Shown here: positions 21,099 to 31,474 of the stretch, piece by piece | Layout: every line of letters starts with the position of its first letter | Position numbering within the stretch: the first letter of the stretch is position 1 | Assembly: GCA_000752995.2 (NCBI GenBank) | Contig: LM994632.1 | Span: 112,037 to 176,036, forward strand | Direction of reading: 5' to 3' | DNA: 64,000 bases | DNA from: Haemophilus massiliensis | GTDB taxonomy: Bacteria > Pseudomonadota > Gammaproteobacteria > Enterobacterales > Pasteurellaceae | Program-made: the position numbers and the translations under genes | Notes under the pieces: generated by a model | Databases searched by the model: none | What the model saw: only the letters and a program-made list of their open reading frames with translations | Told to the model about the DNA's origin: nothing

Positions 21099-21205
21099 AT
21101 TGAATTCTCTGCATTGATAATTAACTATTCATATTGACGAACACACGTCGTTCGATACGGTTGATTATAATGCGTTGCTTTATTATGATAAGACCGAATA
21201 AACCT

Positions 21206-21232
21206 AATTCTTTATTAGGAGTATCCTAATAA
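21206..21232. promoter_or_regulatory. Palindromic operator between lysR and the small secreted protein
   Basis: TTATTAGGA-GTA-TCCTAATAA at 21212-21232 is a perfect 21-base palindrome. A further CCTAAT half-site at about 21203-21208 makes three half-sites in alternating orientation. It lies 16 bases before the lysR start and in the divergent gap, as expected for a LysR autoregulatory site. Confidence 0.65.
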
Positions 21233-21247
21233 TCGGAGCGTGTTATC

Positions 21248-22144
21248 ATGAACGGTTCAATTTACGGTTATCTTGTGGTTTTTCATACCATTATCATTGA
21301 AGGCAGTATTGCCGCCGCCGCACGCAAACTGGAAGTGGCATCGCCGTCGGTCAGTCAGTCGCTGAAATCGCTGGAGCAATATATCGGTTTACCGCTGATT
21401 AACCGCACTACGCGCAAAATGGAGCTGACCGATGCGGGACAGCGTTTATTTGACAGCACGTTACCGCTGGTTCAGTCGTTGCATTTCGCTGTTGAAGAGG
21501 TGCGCGATTTAAGCGAAATGCCTTGTGGCAAGCTGCGTATTACCCTTTCCGATCTTCATTATTACAGTATTTTGCAACCGCACTATGCCGAGTTCTGCCA
21601 GCGCTATCCGCAGGTGCTGCTGGAAATTTCCATTAACAACGGCATGGTGGATATTCTGCAAGAAGGGTTTGACGTGGGTATTCGCATGGGCGATCGGTTA
21701 GACGAGCATTTTGTCGCGCGTAAACTGACGGAAACCGGCAAAATGGGCTTTTATGTATCCAAAAGTTATGCCCAACAATATGGCGTGCCGAAAACGTTGG
21801 CGGAACTGAAACGGCATAAGCAGGTCGGCTTTCGTTTTACCACTTCAAATAAGCTGGCGGAAACCAATGTGTATGACGACGACGGCAAGCAGCTTACGCT
21901 GGATATTCCGCTTTCCATTATCACCAATAATATGATGTCAACGATCGACGCTGTTGAGCAAGGCATGGGGATTGGGCGGATTTTCAGCTTGCATCCCTGC
22001 ACTAAACATCTGGTGCCGGTGCTGCCGGATTATTGGATCATGTTTCCGCCTTCTTATCTTTTTTATTTGCAACACAGCCAGAAAGCGAAGCGAGTAAAAG
22101 TGTTTATTGATTTTTTACTGGAAAAAATGGCACAGCATCGTTAA
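21248..22144 (+). CDS. LysR-family transcriptional regulator
   Basis: A 298-residue LysR protein. The helix-turn-helix segment GSIAAAARKLEVASPSVSQS lies at about 17-36 and the linker helix has LEQYIGLPLINRTTRKMELTD. The effector domain covers about 90-295. It is transcribed divergently from the small secreted protein gene, with a palindrome between them, so that gene is its most likely target. A nested uptake-signal terminator follows. Confidence 0.92.
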   Translation: MNGSIYGYLVVFHTIIIEGSIAAAARKLEVASPSVSQSLKSLEQYIGLPLINRTTRKMELTDAGQRLFDSTLPLVQSLHFAVEEVRDLSEMPCGKLRITLSDLHYYSILQPHYAEFCQRYPQVLLEISINNGMVDILQEGFDVGIRMGDRLDEHFVARKLTETGKMGFYVSKSYAQQYGVPKTLAELKRHKQVGFRFTTSNKLAETNVYDDDGKQLTLDIPLSIITNNMMSTIDAVEQGMGIGRIFSLHPCTKHLVPVLPDYWIMFPPSYLFYLQHSQKAKRVKVFIDFLLEKMAQHR

Positions 22145-22230
22145 AAAGTATACTTTTGCCGCGCAAAAGTGCGGTGGAAAGTCCGAGCGTTTCCGGCAAA
22201 AGTCGATTTTCATTTTAATGAAAAAATATC

Positions 22231-22275
22231 CCGCACTTTTCCTGTTATACAGGATATAAAGTGCGGTCGTTTTTT
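22231..22275 (+). terminator. Nested uptake-signal terminator after lysR
   Basis: An outer stem CCGCACTTT/AAAGTGCGG encloses a smaller stem CCTG/CAGG, followed by TCGTTTTTT. Both outer arms carry uptake-signal cores. Confidence 0.7.
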
Positions 22276-22427
22276 GTGCAGTTTATAAAAACCATTGCGT
22301 TAAACGGCTTATTCCTCCGCACCGAGATAAACAAATGGGCAATCTATGGTGGAATCGTTTCGTTATTTTTGATTTTTGCTTTAAAGTGTAGAGAACGAAG
22401 GTAAAGCGATACGAAGGTGAAGAAATT

Positions 22428-24251
22428 ATGCGGAAATGGATTCGAACGCTGTGGCTACTGTGTTTATGCACTACGTTTGCGCAGGCGGCGCAGCAGCCGA
22501 TAAAATTTGCTCGTTTGGACTGGGAAAGCGGGCAGTTTACCACCGCACTGCTGCGTATGATTATTGAAAAAGGCTATGGTTATCCGACGGAAGAAATTTC
22601 GGGTGCCGGTGTGGCGCTGGAAAATGCGCTGATTCAAAATGATATTCAGATTATCGCTGAGGTTTGGGTTGGGCGTTCGGAGGTGATGACGCGCGCGATT
22701 GCCGACGGGCAGATTCGTATTGTCGGCGATACGCTAAAAGGCGGCGCCACGCAGGGCTGGTATATTCCGGATTATGTGCGGCAACAATATCCTGAATTGA
22801 CAAGCGTTAATGATTTGCCGCGTTTTGCTCACCTGTTTCGTGACCCGAACAATCCTGCACGCGCCCGCTTTCTGAATTGTCCCGCCGGCTGGACATGTGA
22901 AGTTTTTAATACTCGCTTATTGCATAATCTGAATCTGGATAGACAGTTTAACAATGTGGCTACCGGCACAGGTTCGGCACTGGACAGTGAAATTTCCGCC
23001 TATTATGAGCAGCGCAAGCCGCTGTTGTTTTATTATTGGCAGCCGACCGGGTTAATGGCGAAATATCGTTTTGTGCCTTTGGCATTTCCGAATTTTGATG
23101 CGCGCTGCTGGACGCAATTGCTGGACGCGCAAAGCAAAGACGGCTGTGTGTCGGGCTTTCCGATCTCGCGCTTGTCGGTTGCGGTATCCGCGCAATTTGC
23201 TGAAAAATACCCTGAACTGATTGCGTTTTTGCAAAAAGTGGAGTTGGATGCCGATACGCTGAATCGCCAGATTTTGATGATGAACGAACAACAGCACAAC
23301 GGTGAACAACAGGCAACGCAGTTTCTGGCGCAATATCCGCACTATTGGCGGCAATGGGTGTCTGCCGAGACGGCAAGTCGGCTGTCGGCACAGTTTGCCG
23401 AACAACATGCGGATGTAACGTTTTTCCCGCAATGGTCGATGCAGGAACCCTTCAACCGCTGGCTGAAAAATACCGTTCATGCTTACGGCGATTATTTCCG
23501 GCAGGTTAGTTTGATTTTGCAAAATTCGCTGCTTAATCCGGTGGAACGGTTTTTTCTTGCCTTGCCGCCGTGGGTTTTTATTTTATCGGTGTGTCTGGTG
23601 GTTTGGCACAGCACTAAACGTTGGCTGTTTACCCTGTTTAGCGGCGTCGGACTGTTTTTACTGGGGGCGTTGGGGCTGTGGCAGGCATCCATGCAGACCG
23701 TAGCGTTAATGGTGGTCTCGATTGGTTTCACCATAATATTGGGCATTCCGCTTGGTATTATGTTGGCTAAACGGCGACGCTGTTATCGTTTCATCTTGCC
23801 GCTGCTTGATGTGATGCAGACCATGCCGAGCTTTGTATATTTGATTCCGGTACTGATGCTGTTCGGTTTGGGTAAAGTGCCGGCGATGTTCGCCTGTATT
23901 ATTTATGCCATTGTGCCGTTAATTCGTTTGACCGTGCTCGGGATTCGCCGCATTGACCCTGAATTATTGGAAACCGGGCGGGCGTTCGGCAGCAGTCGCT
24001 GGCAAATGCTGTGCTGGATTATTCTGCCGTCAGCTAAAGCGCAGATTATGGCGGGCGTGAATCAGACGGTGATGATGTCGTTGTCCATGGTGGTATTGGC
24101 GTCGATGATCGGTGCGGCGGGATTGGGGCAGGTGATCTTACAGGCAATCCAAACCCTCAATGTGGGGCAGGGATTACAGGCGGGCGGCGCTATCGTTGTA
24201 CTGGCGATTATTGTTGATCGTATTACCCAAGGCTACGGAGGCAAACAGTGA
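22428..24251 (+). CDS. Betaine/choline-type ABC transporter, binding protein fused to permease
   Basis: A 607-residue fusion. A signal peptide (cleaved near AQA) is followed by a ProX/OpuAC-like substrate-binding domain (about 24-330, with EVWVGRSEVMTRA and LNCPAGWTCEVFN) and then a ProW/OpuAB-like permease (about 375-600) with the coupling segment around ETGRAFGSSRWQ. Quaternary amines such as glycine betaine, choline or carnitine are the likely substrates. It overlaps the ATPase gene by 4 bases. Most OpuA-type fusions have the permease first; here the binding domain is first. Confidence 0.9.
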   Translation: MRKWIRTLWLLCLCTTFAQAAQQPIKFARLDWESGQFTTALLRMIIEKGYGYPTEEISGAGVALENALIQNDIQIIAEVWVGRSEVMTRAIADGQIRIVGDTLKGGATQGWYIPDYVRQQYPELTSVNDLPRFAHLFRDPNNPARARFLNCPAGWTCEVFNTRLLHNLNLDRQFNNVATGTGSALDSEISAYYEQRKPLLFYYWQPTGLMAKYRFVPLAFPNFDARCWTQLLDAQSKDGCVSGFPISRLSVAVSAQFAEKYPELIAFLQKVELDADTLNRQILMMNEQQHNGEQQATQFLAQYPHYWRQWVSAETASRLSAQFAEQHADVTFFPQWSMQEPFNRWLKNTVHAYGDYFRQVSLILQNSLLNPVERFFLALPPWVFILSVCLVVWHSTKRWLFTLFSGVGLFLLGALGLWQASMQTVALMVVSIGFTIILGIPLGIMLAKRRRCYRFILPLLDVMQTMPSFVYLIPVLMLFGLGKVPAMFACIIYAIVPLIRLTVLGIRRIDPELLETGRAFGSSRWQMLCWIILPSAKAQIMAGVNQTVMMSLSMVVLASMIGAAGLGQVILQAIQTLNVGQGLQAGGAIVVLAIIVDRITQGYGGKQ

Positions 24252-25033
24252 ATGACGGAAATCCGGTGGCGGACAACATGAACAGTATTGAATTTAATCG
24301 GGTTACTAAATATTATGGCACCCAACCGGCGCTGGAGCAGGTCAGCCTCGCGCTGCCGGCGGGCAAAATCAGTTGTATTATGGGGTTGTCCGGCTCCGGC
24401 AAGTCCACTTTGTTGCGTCATATTAACCGTTTACTGGAACCGACAGAGGGTGAAATTCTGATTAACGGAAAAAATCTAGCGCATTTTGATCTGAAAACCC
24501 TACAACAATTTCGCCGCAATCAGGTCAGCATGGTGTTTCAGCATTTCGGTTTGCTGCCGCATTTGTCGGTGATTGAAAATATTGAATACGGTTTGAAAGT
24601 TAAAGGGGTTAACCGTCTTGAGCGGCGTAAGCGGGCGCGCAGCTGGCTGAATGAAGTGGGGCTTGCTGATAGTGCCGAAAGTTCGGTGCAGGCATTGTCG
24701 GGCGGTATGAAACAACGGGTCGGCATTGCCCGAGCGTTTGCCTGCGATACGCCGATTCTGCTGATGGACGAACCCTTTTCCGCATTGGATCCGATCACCC
24801 GCGACAGCCTACAGTCATTATTATTGGCGTTGCAGGCTAAATGGCATAAAACGATTGTGTTTGTCAGTCATGACCTTGATGAGGTGCGCCGACTGAGCGA
24901 TTTTGTGGTGCTGCTGGAAAAAGGTAGAGTGATTCAACGCGGCACTTTTGAGCAGTTGCAAAATAATCCGAACAGCGATTATACCGCGCAGTTTATGCAA
25001 AAACGCCTGCGTGATAATGAAGAAAACGGATAG
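24248..25033 (+). CDS. Betaine/choline-type ABC transporter ATPase (ProV/OpuAA-like)
   Basis: A 261-residue ATPase with Walker A GLSGSGKSTLLRHINRL, signature LSGGMKQRVGIARAF and Walker B ILLMDEPFSALDP. It powers the fused transporter upstream. The GTG start at 24248 overlaps the previous stop and has GGAGG at a proper distance; an ATG at 24281 is a less likely alternative. At 261 residues it lacks the two CBS domains that make E. coli ProV about 400 residues, so it would not have that osmosensing module. Confidence 0.92.
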   Translation: MNDGNPVADNMNSIEFNRVTKYYGTQPALEQVSLALPAGKISCIMGLSGSGKSTLLRHINRLLEPTEGEILINGKNLAHFDLKTLQQFRRNQVSMVFQHFGLLPHLSVIENIEYGLKVKGVNRLERRKRARSWLNEVGLADSAESSVQALSGGMKQRVGIARAFACDTPILLMDEPFSALDPITRDSLQSLLLALQAKWHKTIVFVSHDLDEVRRLSDFVVLLEKGRVIQRGTFEQLQNNPNSDYTAQFMQKRLRDNEENG

Positions 25034-25053
25034 TCGATGCAACAATAACAAAA

Positions 25054-25087
25054 CATCCCGCGCCGATAATTGGTAACGGGCGGGATG
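25054..25087 (+). terminator. Possible terminator after the betaine ABC genes
   Basis: Stem CATCCCGC/GCGGGATG with a long loop, without a good T run. It lies 21 bases beyond the stop codon. Confidence 0.4.
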
Positions 25088-25153
25088 GTGATTGGCGAGA
25101 GTCGATATATCATCGCCTTATGCGCAAAAGTGCGGTGCTTTTTGCCGACGTTT

Positions 25154-25246
25154 TTATTCTTTCGGCAAGCGTTTGATGGCGTAAACCAGCCCGCCCCAGA
25201 TAATCACCAAGGCAACGACCATCATAATGATTGCACTGCTGTTCAT
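25154..25246 (-). CDS. MetS-like small subunit of NSS symporter (30 residues)
   Basis: A 30-codon gene starting MNSSAIIMMVVAL with the rest IIWGGLVYAIKRLPKE. It is one membrane helix with a basic tail. Its ATG comes one base after the stop of the NSS symporter gene, with GGAGAA as ribosome site. The length, the IIWGGL core and the position match the MetS-type small subunit, which is required for methionine/alanine uptake by MetP in Corynebacterium. Such genes are often missed because of their size. Confidence 0.88.
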   Translation of the reverse strand: MNSSAIIMMVVALVIIWGGLVYAIKRLPKE

Positions 25247-25247
25247 G

Positions 25248-26756
25248 TTATTCTCCTTTTTTCTGCATCAGTTCTTCATTTTTCCATTTTAAGCGGGAAA
25301 GCAGGAACGAAATGATCACTAAGCTGACCGACATTCCCCAGCCGAAGATATTTACAAACCAACTTGGATAGCCTTCATAGCCTTCGGAGAAGACTTTGGC
25401 ACCTTCGCTCAACAGCATGAAAGCGAGAATACCGGTGGTGATAACGATACACAAACGCCAGAAAAAGCCCACTTTAAATGAGGAGGTTTCGTTCAAATGT
25501 GCACCCAACACCCCGAGTTTTTCGTTGGCGACAATAGCAATCAGGGAAACAAAAGCAACGGCGACAATACCGAAATAGTTGATGAATTTATCCAGCACGT
25601 CCAGCATTGGCAAACCGGTGGTGGTGCCGAACAGCATAACCGAAACGAACATCATCGGAATACCGACGATAAAGGTGGTTTTGATGCGGCGGGTTCTTAA
25701 TTTATCCTGTACCGCGGAGATAATCACTTCAATCACTGAAATAAACGAGGTCAGTGCAGCGAAAGTTAAGGAACCGAAGAATAGTACGCCGAGTACATGA
25801 CCGAACGGCGCCTGATTAATAATGGTTGGGAAAGCGAAAAATGCCAAGCCGATACCGCCTTTTGCCACTTCGCTCACTTCCTGACCGGCGGCGTTCGCCA
25901 TAAAACCGAGTGCGGCGAACACGCCGATACCCGCTAGCAGTTCAAAGCTGCTGTTGGCAAAACCGACCACTAAACCGGAACCGGTTAAATCCGAATCTTT
26001 TTTCAGATAGGAGGCGTAGGTAATCATAATGCCGAAGCAGATCGACAGCGAGAAGAAAATCTGCCCGTAAGCGGCGATCCACACGCTTGGGTCAGACAGT
26101 TTTGACCAGTCCGGTGTGAATAGCGCATTCAGCCCTTTAGCCGCGCCCGGCAGGAACAACGAGGAAATCACCAAAACGATAAACATGATAACCAACAGCG
26201 GCATTAAAATGCTGGATGATTTAGCAATACCTTTCTGTACCCCCAGCGCCAGCACACCTAAAGCAACCAGCCAAACCGCAATCAGCGGTCCGGTAACCAT
26301 GGCGACGAAATCAAAGCTGATACCGTGGGAAATATCGCCCATTTTCAGAAATTCACCGATAAAGAAATCAATCGGTTTATCGCCCCACGCGGAGGTAAAG
26401 GAAAAATACGTATAGCTTGCCGCCCAGCCGAGCACGACGGCGTAATAAATACCGATGATCACATTCACCATTACCTGCCACCAGCCGAAAGTTTCAAAAT
26501 GGCGGTTAAAGCGGCGATAGGATAAGGGCGCTCCGCCGCGGTGGCGGTGACCGATGGCGTAATCCAGAAATAACAATGGAATACCTGCGGTGAGCAGCGC
26601 GATCACATAAGGCACGATAAACGCGCCGCCGCCGTTTTCATAAGTGACATAAGGGAAACGCCAAATATTGCCGAGACCCACAGCGGAACCGATCGCGGCG
26701 ATGATAAAGGCTCTGCGGCCTGAGAAAGTTTCTCTTTTAGCAGTTGACTGAGCCAT
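25248..26756 (-). CDS. NSS-family sodium:amino acid symporter (MetP-like)
   Basis: A 502-residue membrane protein of the neurotransmitter:sodium symporter family with about 11-12 helices. The first helix has [15 protein letters not shown] followed by ENGGGAF, the sodium- and substrate-binding signature, and [13 protein letters not shown] is the sixth helix. Bacterial members import amino acids such as tryptophan, leucine, methionine or alanine. The adjacent MetS-like small subunit favours the MetP group (methionine/alanine), but the substrate is not certain. Confidence 0.92.
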   Translation of the reverse strand: MAQSTAKRETFSGRRAFIIAAIGSAVGLGNIWRFPYVTYENGGGAFIVPYVIALLTAGIPLLFLDYAIGHRHRGGAPLSYRRFNRHFETFGWWQVMVNVIIGIYYAVVLGWAASYTYFSFTSAWGDKPIDFFIGEFLKMGDISHGISFDFVAMVTGPLIAVWLVALGVLALGVQKGIAKSSSILMPLLVIMFIVLVISSLFLPGAAKGLNALFTPDWSKLSDPSVWIAAYGQIFFSLSICFGIMITYASYLKKDSDLTGSGLVVGFANSSFELLAGIGVFAALGFMANAAGQEVSEVAKGGIGLAFFAFPTIINQAPFGHVLGVLFFGSLTFAALTSFISVIEVIISAVQDKLRTRRIKTTFIVGIPMMFVSVMLFGTTTGLPMLDVLDKFINYFGIVAVAFVSLIAIVANEKLGVLGAHLNETSSFKVGFFWRLCIVITTGILAFMLLSEGAKVFSEGYEGYPSWFVNIFGWGMSVSLVIISFLLSRLKWKNEELMQKKGE

Positions 26757-26962
26757 ATTACTACCTTTTTTATTGTTAAATGAATGTCATAAGGGTTAGG
26801 AATATAGCGCAATATTATTTCTAGTCAATAGTTAAAAATATTATCAGTAGAGGGGTTTTATTTGTTTTTCCAGATTACAGTGCTGTTTTTGTAATTTATT
26901 TTGGATATATATTCTGAATTGTTTAATAAATTAATTTATCTTGCTAAAAACCGCGGAAACTG

Positions 26963-27003
26963 CCGAATAAAACGCTGTGGATAAAAAAGCGTATTTTATT
27001 CGG
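26963..27003 (-). terminator. Hairpin after aroE, with a DnaA box in its loop
   Basis: Arms CCGAATAAAACGC and GCGTATTTTATTCGG pair with a two-base bulge. It lies 35 bases past the aroE stop on the minus strand and probably ends the aroE operon. The loop contains the DnaA box TGTGGATAA (26976-26984). Confidence 0.6.
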
Positions 27004-27037
27004 TATTTTCGCAACAATTGATCAATTATTCGAGGTG

Positions 27038-28412
<1,375 letters not shown>

Positions 28413-28416
<4 letters not shown>

Positions 28417-28961
28417 AATGCTGTTTCAAAAATATGGCGGCAGCCGCGTGCGGCACATTGCCAAGTGCGGTGAGTTTCGCTTTGCTTTTTTAAGCTGCAC
28501 ACCTGTCCGCCGCATGCCGGACAAGTTACGGCATAAGGTTGATCGGCTAAAGTGAATTTACACTTCGGGTATCGGCTGCAACCGTAGAATATCTTTCCCT
28601 GTCGTCCGCGTCTCGGCACTAAATTGCCCTGCCCACATTCCGGACAACCGATTGTCTGTTGCGGCGGCGAGGCTTCTTCCTGTACTACAAAATGACATTG
28701 CGGATAGTTGCTGCAACCGATAAACATGCCGTAGCTGCCTTGTTTTAACTGTAACCAATGACCGCACTGCGGGCAGCGCTGAGTCAACGATTTAATGATT
28801 TTATTTTCGTGCTGCGGATATAACGGTTTGAGATAATCGCAATTCGGATAATTGCTGCAACCTAAAAACAAGCCTTTTTTACCTTTTTTCATCACCAGCG
28901 GCGAACCGCACTGCGGGCAAAGCTCGGTTTGTTTGGTTGGTTGAAAAAGACTGTTGTTCAT
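28413..28961 (-). CDS. Topoisomerase-type C4 zinc-finger protein (YrdD-like)
   Basis: A 182-residue protein made of repeated four-cysteine zinc ribbons like those at the C-terminus of topoisomerase [10 protein letters not shown]...[16 protein letters not shown]...[16 protein letters not shown]...GCSRYPKC, and a last diverged one CPACGGQV. It probably binds single-stranded DNA or RNA; the function is not known. The frame continues upstream into a region antisense to nothing but overlapping maf, so I chose ATG 28961, which gives the normal start. It is translationally coupled to tsaC. Confidence 0.9.
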
Positions 28962-29106
28962 AAGGCGTTCCGGTATAAAAATTGCGTTGTTAGATCTGCC
29001 GATAAGCCGTCTATGCTGGCGCCGGCGTATCGTTTTTGCTTTTGCCGTCGGCAATTTTAAGCGACAATGCCGTTGAACGCAACGACCGGCGCGGCGGCAT
29101 AGCGTG

Positions 29107-29703
29107 TTACGGCAGCGGTATGCCCGCATGACGTAACAGCTGCGCAGTTTCAAATATCGGCAGGCCCATAATGCCGGTAAAACTGCCTTCAATATGGCGG
29201 ATAAAAATCCCGCCCATGCCCTGAATGCCATAGGCGCCCGCTTTATCCAGCGGCTCTCCGCCGGCGACATAGCGCCGGATTTCATCTTTCGTCAGCGTAT
29301 TAAAGCATACGCGGCTGGTTTGCGTGATGCAATGCTGCTGACCTTGGTGAAACAGACAGACGGCGGTCATCACCTGATGAGTGCTGCCGGACAGGCATTC
29401 CAGCATTTGCACGGCGTGCGCGTCGTTGCAAGGCTTGCCGAGAATCCGCCCTTTTGCCACCACGATAGTATCGGCGGACAGAAACGGTAAGTGCGGTGGT
29501 TTTTGTTGCTGTTTTTGCCACAGTGCCAGCGCGGCGCTGTTTTTTTGTTGCGCCATGCGCAGGACATAAGCGGACGGGCATTCGCCGCTGAACGGGGTCT
29601 CGTCCGTTTCGGCGCTGAAAACCTCGACTTGCAATCCGAGCTGTTGCAGCAGCTGTAAGCGGCGCGGACTGTTGGAGGCAAGATAAAGCTGGGTGGTTGA
29701 CAT
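29107..29703 (-). CDS. maf: Maf-like nucleoside triphosphate pyrophosphatase
   Basis: A 198-residue Maf family enzyme that hydrolyses nucleoside triphosphates (dTTP/UTP type in the YhdE group), preventing incorporation of unusual nucleotides. The N-terminal LASNSPRRLQLLQQLG and SADTIVVAKGRILGKP motifs, with the catalytic aspartate, are intact. It is divergent from rmuC. Confidence 0.93.
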   Translation of the reverse strand: MSTTQLYLASNSPRRLQLLQQLGLQVEVFSAETDETPFSGECPSAYVLRMAQQKNSAALALWQKQQQKPPHLPFLSADTIVVAKGRILGKPCNDAHAVQMLECLSGSTHQVMTAVCLFHQGQQHCITQTSRVCFNTLTKDEIRRYVAGGEPLDKAGAYGIQGMGGIFIRHIEGSFTGIMGLPIFETAQLLRHAGIPLP

Positions 29704-29770
29704 AAAATCGGTTGGCGGTTTATTCAGAAAGAAATTAGTTTATACTTAAGCGGCAAAATAAGGAATAGCT

Positions 29771-31393
29771 ATGCTTGAATTTACTCAGAATCAATGGTTG
29801 GCGGCGCTGCTGCTGTGTGTTTTGCTGGGCTTGGTGCTGCTGTTTGTCGGTGTTCGGCGTAAACAGGAAATTCAGCGCCTACAACAGGATTTAAATAAAA
29901 ATATTAATGACTACAATCAGTTGCTGGAAAAATATGAGCAGCTTTCGCAACAAAAAACGTTGTCGGAGCAGGGACTGATTAAAGCACAAACCACCGCCGA
30001 CGGATTGCAGGTGCGCTTGCAGGAGAGGGATGACAAAATCGCGTATCTGCAACAAGAGCTGGACCAAGAACAAGCCCGGCATGAAACCGTCGCCGCCCAT
30101 ATTACCGCGTTAAATGAGCGTTTTGGCGCGGCCCGGGCGCAAGCGGACAGTTTAAGTCGACAGCTTGAGCAAAGCCGTGACAGCCTGGCGCGCAAAGAAC
30201 GGGAATATTTCGATTTAAACGAAAAAAGCACCGCACTTTTGCGTGAATTGACGGTGCTGAAAACCAGTCTAACGGAAAAAGAAAAGCATTTCGCCGAACA
30301 GCAGCAGAATTTTAATCAGACCAAACAGCAGCTTGGTGTTGAATTTCAGAATCTGGCGAACCGGATTTTAGAGGAGAAAAGTCGCAGTTTCAGCCAGAGT
30401 AATCAATCGGCGCTGGACAGTCTGTTAAAACCGTTTCGGGAGCAGATTGAGGGCTTCCAGAAACGGGTTAATGAAATTCATTCCGAAGCCGTGAAAGGCA
30501 ATGCGGGATTGGAGGCGGAAATCAAAAAAGTGTTGCAGGTCGGGCTGGCTATGTCGCAGGAAGCCAATAATCTGACCTCGGCGCTGAAAGGCGAGAAAAA
30601 AACGCTGGGCAACTGGGGCGAGGTGCAACTTGAACGGGCGCTACAGCTGGCGGGGTTAGTTAAACATGCCCATTACAGCGCGCAGGCGCATTTCAAAGAT
30701 GCGCAGGGCAAGCATAATTACCCGGATTTCATCCTGAATTTGCCCGACGATAAGCATATTATTATCGACAGCAAAATGTCGCTGGTGGCGTATGAAAGTG
30801 CGGTCAACACTGAAGATGAAAGCAAACGGCAGCATTTTCTGCGTGAACATATTAAAGCCCTGCGCCATCATATTGATGATTTGTCGCATAAGGATTACAG
30901 CAACCTGATCGGCATGCGCAGCCCGAATTTCGTGCTGATGTTTATTGCGCTGGAGCCGGCTTATATCGAAGCGCTGCAAATGGATGGCACCCTGTTTAAT
31001 TATGGTTATGAAAAAAATGTGATCATGGTTTCCCATACTACTCTAATGCCGATTTTGCGTACGGTGGCGAACCTGTGGCGCATTGAGCGCGGCAATCGGG
31101 AGGCGAAAGAAATCAGCGAAAAAGCCGGCGAGATTTATAATCAAATCTGTTTGGTGGCGGAACGTCTAGCAAAGCTGGGCAGCACGCTTGCTACCGTCAG
31201 CACGCATTATAACAGCACCGTCACCGCACTGGTGGGGCAGCAAGGTCTGGCGGGCAAAGTCGGACGGTTCAAGGATTTATCCGCCAAAGCCACCAAAACG
31301 TTGCCGGACGTGGCGCTGCTGCATCATGATTTGGAAGTGGAAAAATTGATTGCTGTAAAAGCCGAGGATGACGCGGAGGAATCGGGCGGTTGA
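29771..31393 (+). CDS. rmuC: DNA recombination protein RmuC
   Basis: A 540-residue protein with one N-terminal membrane helix (about 10-26), a long coiled coil (about 30-200) and a nuclease-like RmuC domain (about 255-450; GNWGEVQLERAL, IIDSKMSLVAYE). RmuC limits inversion events at short inverted repeats. Length and domain order fit the family. It converges with mutS across a shared terminator. Confidence 0.93.
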   Translation: MLEFTQNQWLAALLLCVLLGLVLLFVGVRRKQEIQRLQQDLNKNINDYNQLLEKYEQLSQQKTLSEQGLIKAQTTADGLQVRLQERDDKIAYLQQELDQEQARHETVAAHITALNERFGAARAQADSLSRQLEQSRDSLARKEREYFDLNEKSTALLRELTVLKTSLTEKEKHFAEQQQNFNQTKQQLGVEFQNLANRILEEKSRSFSQSNQSALDSLLKPFREQIEGFQKRVNEIHSEAVKGNAGLEAEIKKVLQVGLAMSQEANNLTSALKGEKKTLGNWGEVQLERALQLAGLVKHAHYSAQAHFKDAQGKHNYPDFILNLPDDKHIIIDSKMSLVAYESAVNTEDESKRQHFLREHIKALRHHIDDLSHKDYSNLIGMRSPNFVLMFIALEPAYIEALQMDGTLFNYGYEKNVIMVSHTTLMPILRTVANLWRIERGNREAKEISEKAGEIYNQICLVAERLAKLGSTLATVSTHYNSTVTALVGQQGLAGKVGRFKDLSAKATKTLPDVALLHHDLEVEKLIAVKAEDDAEESGG

Positions 31394-31428
31394 TCTTCCC
31401 GCCAAACGATGAATGTCACCTAACTAAT

Positions 31429-31463
31429 AAAAAGCATAACAATATCATTTTGTTATGCTTTTT
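31429..31463. terminator. Bidirectional terminator between rmuC and mutS
   Basis: Perfect 14-base stem AAAAAGCATAACAA/TTGTTATGCTTTTT with a 7-base loop. The A and T flanks allow termination from both sides. The mutS stop is only 12 bases away. Confidence 0.88.
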
Positions 31464-31474
31464 AGCGAGTTCGT

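Noticed and set aside
22283-22543. 86-codon minus-strand open frame
   Set aside because: It overlaps the start of the betaine ABC gene, which has a clear signal peptide and domain.
28962-29285. Upstream extension of the zinc-finger gene
   Set aside because: It overlaps maf in another frame and lacks zinc-finger homology; the ATG at 28961 is the normal start.
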